DNA of 64,000 nt from Streptomyces albofaciens JCM 4342 (GTDB lineage: Bacteria > Actinomycetota > Actinomycetes > Streptomycetales > Streptomycetaceae), in NCBI RefSeq assembly GCF_008634025.1, contig NZ_PDCM01000001.1, positions 1,110,501 to 1,174,500 of the forward strand. The letters run 5' to 3'. Below are positions 57,628 through 64,000 of this stretch, in pieces. Position numbers and translations under genes: made by a program. Numbering within the stretch: position 1 is the stretch's first letter; each line of letters starts with the position of its first letter. Under the pieces are notes generated by a model. It worked only from the letters and a program-made list of their open reading frames with translations, had not been told where the DNA came from and did not search any database.

Positions 57628-58824
57628 GTGACGTTCCCGGTAGTCGGCATGGTCGGCGGCGGCCAGCTCGCCCGTATGACCCACGAGGCGGGCATCCCCC
57701 TCGGCATCAGATTCAAGCTCCTCAGCGACACCCCGCAGGACTCGGCGGCCCAGGTGGTCGGTGACGTCGTCATCGGCGATTACCGCGACCTGGACACGCT
57801 GCGCGCCTTCGCCCGTGGCTGTGATGTGATCACTTTCGATCACGAGCACGTTCCCACCGAGCATTTGAGGGCCCTGGAGGCCGACGGCATCCCCGTCCGG
57901 CCCGGCCCCGACGCGCTGGTGCACGCCCAGGACAAGGGGGTGATGCGCGCGAAGCTGACCGAGATCGGGGCGCCCTGCCCCCGGCACCGCATCGTCGCCG
58001 ACCCGGCGGACGTGGAGCGGTTCGCGGCCGAAATCAGTGGGGGCGGCGCGCAGCGCCTCGACGAGGGGCGGTGGCCGGGCGACGGGCGGGAGGGCGGCTT
58101 CCCGGTGGTCCTGAAGACGGTCCGCGGGGGCTACGACGGCAAGGGCGTCTGGGTCGTACGATCCTCCAAGGAGGCCGCCGAGCCGTTCCGCGCCGGAGTG
58201 CCGGTTCTGGCCGAGGAGAAGGTCTCCTTCGTCCGGGAACTGGCCGCCAACATCGTCCGCTCGCCGCACGGCCAGGCCGTCGCGTACCCGGTCGTGGAGT
58301 CCATCCAGGTCGACGGCGTCTGCGACACGGTGATCGCGCCCGCCCCGGACCTGTCCGAGGAGCTGTCCGGCCAGGCGCAGGAGCTGGCGTTGCGCATCGC
58401 GCGGGAGCTGGGCGTGGTGGGCCACCTCGCGGTCGAGCTGTTCGAGACCGCCGACGGCCGCATCCTGGTCAACGAGCTGGCCATGCGCCCGCACAACTCC
58501 GGCCACTGGACCCAGGACGGCGCGATCACCTCGCAGTTCGCCAACCACGTCCGCGCCGTCCTCGACCTGCCGCTCGGCGACCCGCGCCCGCGCGCCCAGT
58601 GGACGGTGATGGCCAACGTCCTCGGCGGCGACTATCCCGACATGTATTCCGCGTACCTCCATTGCATGGCACGGGACCCGCAGCTGAAGATCCATATGTA
58701 CGGAAAGGACGTGAAGCCCGGCCGCAAGGTCGGCCACGTCAACACCTACGGCGACGACCTGGCCGACGTGCGCGAGCGCGCCGCGCACGCCGCCGGCTAC
58801 CTGCGAGGAACCATCACCGAATGA
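57628..58824 (+). CDS. purK: 5-(carboxyamino)imidazole ribonucleotide synthase
   Basis: The protein has 398 residues from the GTG at 57628 ([17 protein letters not shown]). A TACCCT box ends six bases upstream and there is no Shine-Dalgarno, so the transcript is probably leaderless. The fold is ATP-grasp: the N-terminal [32 protein letters not shown], the central [16 protein letters not shown] and the metal/ATP region [40 protein letters not shown] follows. It carboxylates aminoimidazole ribonucleotide on N5 with bicarbonate and ATP in purine synthesis. It overlaps purE by four bases. Confidence 0.96.
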   Translation: MTFPVVGMVGGGQLARMTHEAGIPLGIRFKLLSDTPQDSAAQVVGDVVIGDYRDLDTLRAFARGCDVITFDHEHVPTEHLRALEADGIPVRPGPDALVHAQDKGVMRAKLTEIGAPCPRHRIVADPADVERFAAEISGGGAQRLDEGRWPGDGREGGFPVVLKTVRGGYDGKGVWVVRSSKEAAEPFRAGVPVLAEEKVSFVRELAANIVRSPHGQAVAYPVVESIQVDGVCDTVIAPAPDLSEELSGQAQELALRIARELGVVGHLAVELFETADGRILVNELAMRPHNSGHWTQDGAITSQFANHVRAVLDLPLGDPRPRAQWTVMANVLGGDYPDMYSAYLHCMARDPQLKIHMYGKDVKPGRKVGHVNTYGDDLADVRERAAHAAGYLRGTITE

Positions 58825-59357
58825 CTGCGAGCACTTCCCCCACGGTCGGCATCGTCATGGGCTCCGACTCCGACTGGCCCGTCATGGAGGCCGCGGCCAA
58901 GGCCCTCGACGAGTTCGAGGTCCCCTACGAGGTCGACGTCGTCTCCGCCCACCGCATGCCGCACGAGATGATCGCGTACGGCGAGCAGGCCGCCGGGCGG
59001 GGCCTGAAGGCGATCATCGCGGGCGCCGGGGGAGCGGCCCACCTGCCGGGGATGCTCGCGTCGGTCACACCGCTGCCGGTCATCGGCGTACCCGTACCGC
59101 TGAAGTACCTGGACGGCATGGACTCGCTGCTGTCCATCGTGCAGATGCCGGCCGGCGTGCCGGTCGCCACCGTCTCGGTCGGCGGCGCCCGGAACGCCGG
59201 ACTGCTCGCCGCCCGGATGCTCGCCGCCCACGACCCGGAGCTCCAGGTCCGGATGCGCGAGTTCCAGCAGCACCTGAACGAACAGGCCACCGAGAAGGGC
59301 AAGCGGCTGCGCAACAAGGTCGCCTCCCCGGCCTTCGGCTTCGGGAGCGGCAAGTGA
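58821..59357 (+). CDS. purE: N5-carboxyaminoimidazole ribonucleotide mutase
   Basis: The protein has 178 residues; the start overlaps the purK stop (ATGA). Class I PurE motifs are complete: [38 protein letters not shown] with the catalytic His, [20 protein letters not shown] and [20 protein letters not shown]. It moves the carboxyl group of N5-CAIR to carbon 4, the step after PurK. The stop overlaps the start of the dipeptidase gene (GTGA). Confidence 0.96.
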   Translation: MTASTSPTVGIVMGSDSDWPVMEAAAKALDEFEVPYEVDVVSAHRMPHEMIAYGEQAAGRGLKAIIAGAGGAAHLPGMLASVTPLPVIGVPVPLKYLDGMDSLLSIVQMPAGVPVATVSVGGARNAGLLAARMLAAHDPELQVRMREFQQHLNEQATEKGKRLRNKVASPAFGFGSGK

Positions 59358-60559
59358 GCGCTTCCCTGGAGGCCGCCCGCGCGCTGCTCGCCGAATGGCC
59401 GGTGGTCGACGGCCACAACGACCTGCCCTGGGCCCTGCGCGAGCAGGTCCGCTACGACCTCGACCGGCGCGACATCGCCGCCGACCAGACCGGTCACCTG
59501 CACACCGACATCCCCCGGCTGCGGGCCGGCGGCGTCGGCGCGCAGTTCTGGTCGGTGTACGTACGGTCCGACTACGCCGGCGACCGGGCCGTCACCGCCA
59601 CCCTCGAACAGATCGACGTGGTGCGCCGGCTCGCCGCCCGCCACCCCGACGACCTGCGCCTGGCGTACACCGCCGACGACATGGAAGCGGCCCGCGCGGA
59701 CGGCCGGATCGCGTCCCTGATGGGCGCCGAGGGCGGCCACTCGATCGGCAACTCGCTGGCCACCCTGCGCGCGCTGTACGCACTGGGCGTGCGCTACATG
59801 ACGCTCACCCACAACGACAACATCGACTGGGCGGACTCGGCCACCGACGAGCCGCGCGCGCACGGCCTCACCGCCTTCGGCCACGAGGTCGTCCGCGAGA
59901 TGAACCGCCTCGGCATGCTCGTCGACCTCTCGCACGTCTCCGCCGACACCATGCGCGACGCGCTGGACACCAGCGCCGCCCCGGTCGTCTTCTCGCACTC
60001 CTCCGCCCGCGCGGTCTGCGACCACCCGCGCAACATCCCGGACGACGTGCTGGAGCGGCTGCCCGCCAACGGCGGCGTCGCGATGGCCACCTTCGTACCG
60101 AAGTTCATCCTGCCCGCGGCCGTCGCCTGGACCCTGCGCGCGGACGAGAACATGCGCGCGCACGGCTTCCACCACCTGGACACCACCGCCGAGGCGATGG
60201 CCGTGCACCGCGACTTCGAGGCGGCGCACCCGCGCCCGCTCGCCACCGCCGCCACCGTCGCCGACCACCTCGACCACATGCGCGAGGTCGCCGGCATCGA
60301 CCACATCGGCATCGGCGGCGACTTCGACGGCACCGCCTTCACCCCCGCCGACCTCGCCGACGTGTCCGGCTATCCGAACCTGATCGCCGAACTCCTCGAC
60401 CGCAAGTGGTCCACGGCCGACCTCGCCAAGCTGACCTGGCAGAACGCGGTCCGCACACTAGGCGGCGCGGAGGATGTCGCGCGGGGGCTGCGGGACGGGC
60501 GCGGGCCGTCCATCGCGACGATCGACCAGCTCGACGGTCTCGACAGCCTCGACGGCTGA
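59354..60559 (+). CDS. membrane dipeptidase (peptidase M19 family)
   Basis: The 401-residue protein begins at a GTG that overlaps the purE stop. Zinc-binding motifs of renal-dipeptidase-type enzymes are present: [35 protein letters not shown] (bridging Glu), [35 protein letters not shown] and IGIGGDFDG. It hydrolyses dipeptides, including some with D-residues. No signal peptide or membrane helix is visible, so it is probably cytoplasmic. The tight overlap with purine genes is common in actinomycetes but has no obvious metabolic reason. Confidence 0.93.
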   Translation: MSASLEAARALLAEWPVVDGHNDLPWALREQVRYDLDRRDIAADQTGHLHTDIPRLRAGGVGAQFWSVYVRSDYAGDRAVTATLEQIDVVRRLAARHPDDLRLAYTADDMEAARADGRIASLMGAEGGHSIGNSLATLRALYALGVRYMTLTHNDNIDWADSATDEPRAHGLTAFGHEVVREMNRLGMLVDLSHVSADTMRDALDTSAAPVVFSHSSARAVCDHPRNIPDDVLERLPANGGVAMATFVPKFILPAAVAWTLRADENMRAHGFHHLDTTAEAMAVHRDFEAAHPRPLATAATVADHLDHMREVAGIDHIGIGGDFDGTAFTPADLADVSGYPNLIAELLDRKWSTADLAKLTWQNAVRTLGGAEDVARGLRDGRGPSIATIDQLDGLDSLDG

Positions 60560-60604
60560 GCGGGGCGCAGGATGCCGGACTTCTGACGGCTGAGGCGCGC
60601 AGGT

Positions 60605-60680
60605 CGCCACTTCGCCGCCACTTCGCCGCCGTTTCGACGCCACGAGGGGCCGGTCCGACGTCACGAGGGGCCGGTCCGAC
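60605..60680. repeat. short tandem repeats after the dipeptidase gene
   Basis: Two arrays lie side by side: an 11-base GCCACTTCGCC-type unit (about 60605-60630) and a 21-base CGACGYCACGAGGGGCCGGTC unit (about 60635-60680). There is no coding potential. Confidence 0.65.
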
Positions 60681-60723
60681 GCGATCAGGGCCGGAACTCC
60701 ACGGAGTTCCGGCCCCTGATCGC
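60681..60723. terminator. bidirectional hairpin terminator
   Basis: A stem of about 20 bp (60681-60700 with 60703-60723, one bulged G) reads GCGATCAGG against CCTGATCGC at its base. It lies between convergent genes. Confidence 0.88.
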
Positions 60724-60736
60724 TTGTTCGTACGGG

Positions 60737-62077
60737 TCAGGCCTGCGGACGCCCCAGCGCCCGGTACGTCCAGCCCGCCTTGCGCCACAGCTCCGGGTCG
60801 AGCGCGTTGCGCCCGTCCAGGATGCGCGGCGTGGCGACCACCTCGGCCAGCGCGGCCGGGTCCAGCTCCCGGAACTCCCGCCACTCGGTCAGGTGCAGCA
60901 CCACATCGGCGCCGCGCACCGCCTCCAGCGCCGTGTCCGCGTACCCGAGCGTCGGGAACACGCGCGCGGCGTTCGCCATGCCCTTGGGGTCGTACACCGT
61001 CACCTGGGCGCCCTGGAGGTGGATCTGCCCGGCGACGTTGAGCGCGGGGGAGTCCCGTACGTCGTCCGAATCCGGCTTGAACGTGGCCCCGAGGACGGCG
61101 ACCCGGGTGCCGAGGAAGGAGCCGCCGACCGCCTCCCGGGTCAGCTCGACCATGTGGCCGCGGCGCCGCATGTTGATCGAGTCGACCTCGCGCAGGAACG
61201 TCAGCGCCTGGTCGGCGCCCAGCTCACCGGCGCGCGCCATGAACGCCCGGATGTCCTTGGGCAGGCAGCCGCCGCCGAAACCGATCCCGGCGCGCAGGAA
61301 CTTCTTGCCGATCCGCTCGTCGTGGCCGATCGCCTCCGCCAGCTTCACCACGTCACCGCCGGCCGCCTCGCACACCTCCGCCATCGCGTTGATGAAGGAG
61401 ATCTTGGTGGCCAGGAAGGAGTTGGCGGAGGTCTTGACCAGCTCCGCGGTGGGGAAGTCGGCCACGACGAACGGCGAGCCCTCGGCCACGGGCTTGGCGT
61501 ACACCTCCCGCAGCACCTCCTCGGCCCGGCCGCCGTCCACGCCGATCACGATCCGGTCCGGGTGCAGGGTGTCCTGCACGGCGAAGCCCTCGCGCAGGAA
61601 CTCCGGGTTCCAGGCCAGCTCCACGTCCTCACCGGCCGGCGCCAGCTCGGCGACCCGCTTGGCCAGCCGCGCCGCGCTGCCCACCGGGACCGTCGACTTG
61701 CCGACCACCAGCGCGGGGCGCCGCAGCAGCGGGGCCAGCGACTCGACGGCCGATTCCACGTACGACATGTCGCAGGCGTACTCGCCGTGCTTCTGCGGGG
61801 TGTTGACGCACAGGAAGTGCACGTCGCCGAAGTCCGCCAGCTCTTCCCAGGAAGTGGTGAAGCGCAGCCGGCCGCTGGCGCCCTCGATGCCCGCGACGTG
61901 CGCCCGCAGCAGCTCCTCCAGGCCCGGCTCGAACATCGGGGTCTCGCCCCGCTCCAGCATCTCGATCTTCGCCGGGTCGATGTCCAGGCCCATCACCTCG
62001 AAGCCGAGCTCCGCCATGGCCGCGGCATGCGTCGCGCCGAGGTAGCCGGTGCCGATCACGGTGATCTTCAGGGCCAT
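60737..62077 (-). CDS. UDP-glucose/GDP-mannose dehydrogenase-family protein
   Basis: The protein has 446 residues from MALKITVIGTGYLGATHAAA (TGGAG upstream of the ATG at 62077; longer readings lack a site). The N-terminal Rossmann fold is followed by VHFLCVNTPQKHGEYACDMS, VVGKSTVPVGSA and WNPEFLREGFAVQD. Lys215 lies in AELVKTSANSFLATKISFIN. The catalytic Cys271 is in GFGGGCLPKDIRAF and the second NAD-binding lobe shows LGATFKPDSDDVRDSP. It oxidises a UDP-hexose twice to the uronic acid, for surface polysaccharides or glycosylated metabolites. UDP-glucose is the likeliest substrate. Confidence 0.93.
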   Translation of the reverse strand: MALKITVIGTGYLGATHAAAMAELGFEVMGLDIDPAKIEMLERGETPMFEPGLEELLRAHVAGIEGASGRLRFTTSWEELADFGDVHFLCVNTPQKHGEYACDMSYVESAVESLAPLLRRPALVVGKSTVPVGSAARLAKRVAELAPAGEDVELAWNPEFLREGFAVQDTLHPDRIVIGVDGGRAEEVLREVYAKPVAEGSPFVVADFPTAELVKTSANSFLATKISFINAMAEVCEAAGGDVVKLAEAIGHDERIGKKFLRAGIGFGGGCLPKDIRAFMARAGELGADQALTFLREVDSINMRRRGHMVELTREAVGGSFLGTRVAVLGATFKPDSDDVRDSPALNVAGQIHLQGAQVTVYDPKGMANAARVFPTLGYADTALEAVRGADVVLHLTEWREFRELDPAALAEVVATPRILDGRNALDPELWRKAGWTYRALGRPQA

Positions 62078-62243
62078 GGGTGCTCCAGGTGCGTACGGGG
62101 AAGATCTGAGCAGCCCGAGCATAGTCCGGCCGGTCTCCGGGGCGACGGGCCCGGTGGCCGGGACCTTGCGGTGCGCTGTCGGCAAACTCACGTCTCCCGC
62201 GCCCCGTGCCGCCCCTAGAATTCGGGTGACACATCGAGTTACT

Positions 62244-62255
62244 TAACGGTAGTTA
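62244..62255. promoter_or_regulatory. short dyad upstream of the acyl-CoA dehydrogenase gene
   Basis: TAAC, GGTA, GTTA form a small inverted repeat in an AT-rich patch 35 bases before the TTG start. It resembles TetR-family operators for acyl-CoA genes. Confidence 0.4.
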
Positions 62256-62289
62256 GCAAGCCAGTCAGCTCTCAGGGGAGTGAGAAACC

Positions 62290-63462
62290 TTGGCGGGAAC
62301 CGCTGATTTCGATCTGTACCGGACGTCCGAGGAGCACGACATGCTCCGCGAGTCGGTGCGCTCGCTCGCCGAGGCGAAGATCGCCCCGTTCGCCGCCGAG
62401 GTGGACGAGCAGGCCCGCTTCCCGCAGGAGGCCCGGGACGCGCTGACCCTCAACGACCTGCACGCCGTGCACGTCCCGGAGGCGTACGGCGGCGCCGGCG
62501 CGGACGCGCTGGCCACCGTCATCGTCATCGAGGAGGTCGCCCGGGTCTGCGCCTCCTCCTCGCTGATCCCGGCCGTCAACAAGCTCGGCTCCCTCCCGGT
62601 CATCCTCTCCGGCTCCGAGGAGCTGAAGAAGAAGTACCTGGGCCCGCTCGCCAAGGGCGACGCGATGTTCTCGTACTGCCTGAGCGAGCCGGACGCGGGC
62701 TCCGACGCCGCCGGCATGAAGACCAAGGCCGTACGCGACGGCGACCACTACGTCCTCAACGGCGTCAAGCGCTGGATCACCAACGCCGGCGTCAGCGAGT
62801 ACTACACGGTCATGGCCGTGACCGACCCCGAGAAGCGCTCCAAGGGCATCAGCGCCTTCGTCGTCGAGAAGGGCGACGAGGGCGTCTCCTTCGGCGCCCC
62901 GGAGAAGAAGCTCGGCATCAAGGGCTCCCCGACCCGCGAGGTCTACCTCGACAACGTCCGCATCCCCGCCGACCGCATGATCGGCGCGGAGGGCACCGGC
63001 TTCGCCACCGCCATGAAGACCCTGGACCACACCCGCATCACCATCGCGGCCCAGGCCCTCGGCATCGCCCAGGGCGCCCTCGACTACGCCAAGGGCTACG
63101 TCCAGGAGCGCAAGCAGTTCGGCAAGCCGATCGGCGACTTCCAGGGCGTGCAGTTCATGCTCGCCGACATGGCCATGAAGCTGGAGGCCGCCCGCCAGCT
63201 CACCTACGCCGCCGCCGCCCGCTCCGAGCGCATCTCCGCCGGCGGCAAGGACGAGGACCTCACCTTCTTCGGCGCCGCCGCCAAGTGCTACGCCTCCGAC
63301 GCCGCCATGGAAATCACCACCGACGCGGTCCAGCTCCTCGGCGGCTACGGCTACACCCGCGACTACCCGCTGGAGCGCATGATGCGCGACGCCAAGATCA
63401 CGCAGATCTACGAGGGGACGAATCAGGTGCAGCGGATCGTCATGGCGAGGAACCTGCCGTAA
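62290..63462 (+). CDS. acyl-CoA dehydrogenase
   Basis: The protein has 390 residues. The start codon appears to be TTG (AGTADFDLYRTSEEHDMLRE), preceded by GGGGAGTGAG; no ATG or GTG fits. Family motifs are FSYCLSEPDAGSDAAGMKT, KRWITNAGVSEYYTVMAVTD, LGIKGSPTREVYLDNVRIPA, RITIAAQALGIAQGALDYA and QLLGGYGYTRDYPLERMMRD. The catalytic base is Glu375 in IYEGTNQVQR, the position used by short/medium-chain enzymes. It makes the 2,3-double bond of acyl-CoA using FAD and passes electrons to ETF. No partner genes are adjacent. Confidence 0.94.
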   Translation: MAGTADFDLYRTSEEHDMLRESVRSLAEAKIAPFAAEVDEQARFPQEARDALTLNDLHAVHVPEAYGGAGADALATVIVIEEVARVCASSSLIPAVNKLGSLPVILSGSEELKKKYLGPLAKGDAMFSYCLSEPDAGSDAAGMKTKAVRDGDHYVLNGVKRWITNAGVSEYYTVMAVTDPEKRSKGISAFVVEKGDEGVSFGAPEKKLGIKGSPTREVYLDNVRIPADRMIGAEGTGFATAMKTLDHTRITIAAQALGIAQGALDYAKGYVQERKQFGKPIGDFQGVQFMLADMAMKLEAARQLTYAAAARSERISAGGKDEDLTFFGAAAKCYASDAAMEITTDAVQLLGGYGYTRDYPLERMMRDAKITQIYEGTNQVQRIVMARNLP

Positions 63463-63618
63463 CTGGGTTTTCGCAGGTCAGCGGCCATTTTCGATGGCTC
63501 GCGGGCTGTGATCGGCTTCCGGTCCGTTCGGGTCCGTTTCGGGCCGATCATGGGCGTCATGCTGGGGAAATCCTGGGCTGACGCTGGACGGGAAACCGCC
63601 TCTCACCTGCATAAACGC

Positions 63619-63649
63619 AACGGCCCCCGGCACTCTGCCGGGGGCCGTT
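63619..63649. terminator. 14-bp perfect hairpin terminator
   Basis: AACGGCCCCCGGCA (63619-63632) pairs with TGCCGGGGGCCGTT (63636-63649). It is placed between the acyl-CoA dehydrogenase and the convergent integrase fragment. Confidence 0.9.
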
Positions 63650-63662
63650 CGTATGGGCTCTG

Positions 63663-64000
63663 TCAGGCGACTTCGGCCTGTGCCTCTGTGGGGTCGTCCG
63701 CCCCGGGCGTCAGCATCGTGGCGATGGCCGCCAGCCCGCGCTGCTCGGCTCCCTCAAAGATGTAGTGGTAGTGCTCGCGCAACACATCCGTACTGCTGTG
63801 ACCTATCCAGTCGGCCACATCGTTCTCAGGGACGCCCGCGTACAGGAGCCGCGATCCGTAGTAGTGCCGCATGGAGTGTGGCTTGCAGTACGTCACCTCC
63901 CCCCTGGGACAGAGCCACCATCCAGATCTGCCGGTAGAAGTACGACGCGTACAGGTACCCGGTGCGCGACACGTTGGGGAACAACAGGTGCTCCGGCCCT
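63663..64000 (-). pseudogene. tyrosine-family site-specific integrase, C-terminal part, frameshifted and cut by the window end
   Basis: Two reading frames on the minus strand both look like one integrase. From the window edge to about 63905 one frame reads EHLLFPNVSRTGYLYASYFY and RQIWMVALSQ. From there a second frame reads VTYCKPHSMRHYYGSRLLYA, then GVPENDVADWIGHSSTDVLR and EHYHYI, carrying the H-x-x-R, G-H and catalytic Tyr motifs. The switch falls in a run of six C (63899-63904 on the plus strand). Removing one base would join the frames. It is therefore either a decayed integrase of an integrated element to the right or a homopolymer sequencing error. Confidence 0.8.

Overview
The window is high-GC DNA with actinomycete gene style: GTG/ATG/TTG starts, strong GC3 bias, many 1-4 nt start/stop overlaps and abundant GC-rich hairpin terminators. 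Rodlins, a chaplin, a bldA-type tRNA-Leu(UAA), a SigB/SigF-family sigma factor and many secreted proteins point to Streptomyces or a very close relative. The left edge cuts a cyclopropane-fatty-acid-synthase-like gene. The right edge cuts a frameshifted tyrosine integrase.

Layout. 0.3-4.2 kb: a MacB/FtsX-type ABC exporter and the bldA tRNA gene. 4.3-8.8 kb: a STAS protein and a cluster of small secreted proteins (three rodlins, one short chaplin, two other small exported proteins). 9-16 kb: housekeeping and conserved genes (Bax inhibitor-1 family, a thiolase, a GDSL esterase, cystathionine beta-synthase). 16.4-21.2 kb: a putative LacI-controlled group (amidohydrolase, cysteine-dioxygenase-like cupin, NCS1 permease, small membrane protein). 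21.2-27.8 kb: a secreted trypsin-like protease with a TTA codon, a secreted TAP-type hydrolase, a HAL/PAL-like lyase with an atypical active-site triad, and an RpiR regulator. 27.8-35.8 kb: an APC transporter with a PLP decarboxylase, then a four-gene trans-4-hydroxy-L-proline catabolic operon. 36.6-42.3 kb: a histidine-utilisation operon (hutU, an M20 hydrolase, hutF, hutI). 43-44.5 kb: a two-component system whose kinase is truncated head-to-head against a truncated phospholipid-methyltransferase-like gene. 44.7-47.1 kb: a sigma factor with STAS and HATPase partner-switching proteins. 47.4-52 kb: a four-gene cell-surface operon with two sortase substrates and a second TTA codon. 52.1-63.5 kb: a POT peptide transporter, an OmpR-type two-component system, GtrA, a chagasin-like protein, purK-purE-dipeptidase, a UDP-glucose-dehydrogenase-family enzyme and an acyl-CoA dehydrogenase.

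How the parts fit. bldA supplies the only tRNA expected to read UUA in Streptomyces. I found in-frame TTA codons in two genes of this window, a secreted protease and a surface protein, so both may be under developmental translational control. All three rodlin genes carry the same 43-nt element (conserved blocks at fixed spacing) about 45-52 nt before their start codons. It looks like a shared ECF-type promoter, possibly for sigma-BldN. Two catabolic operons (hydroxyproline and histidine) feed 2-oxoglutarate/glutamate metabolism and lie next to each other. Several short minisatellites (units of 15-30 bp) lie in intergenic DNA and at gene ends in the right two thirds.

Limits. Everything was read by eye. 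Family assignments rest on remembered motifs, not database searches, and promoter and operator calls are pattern-based.
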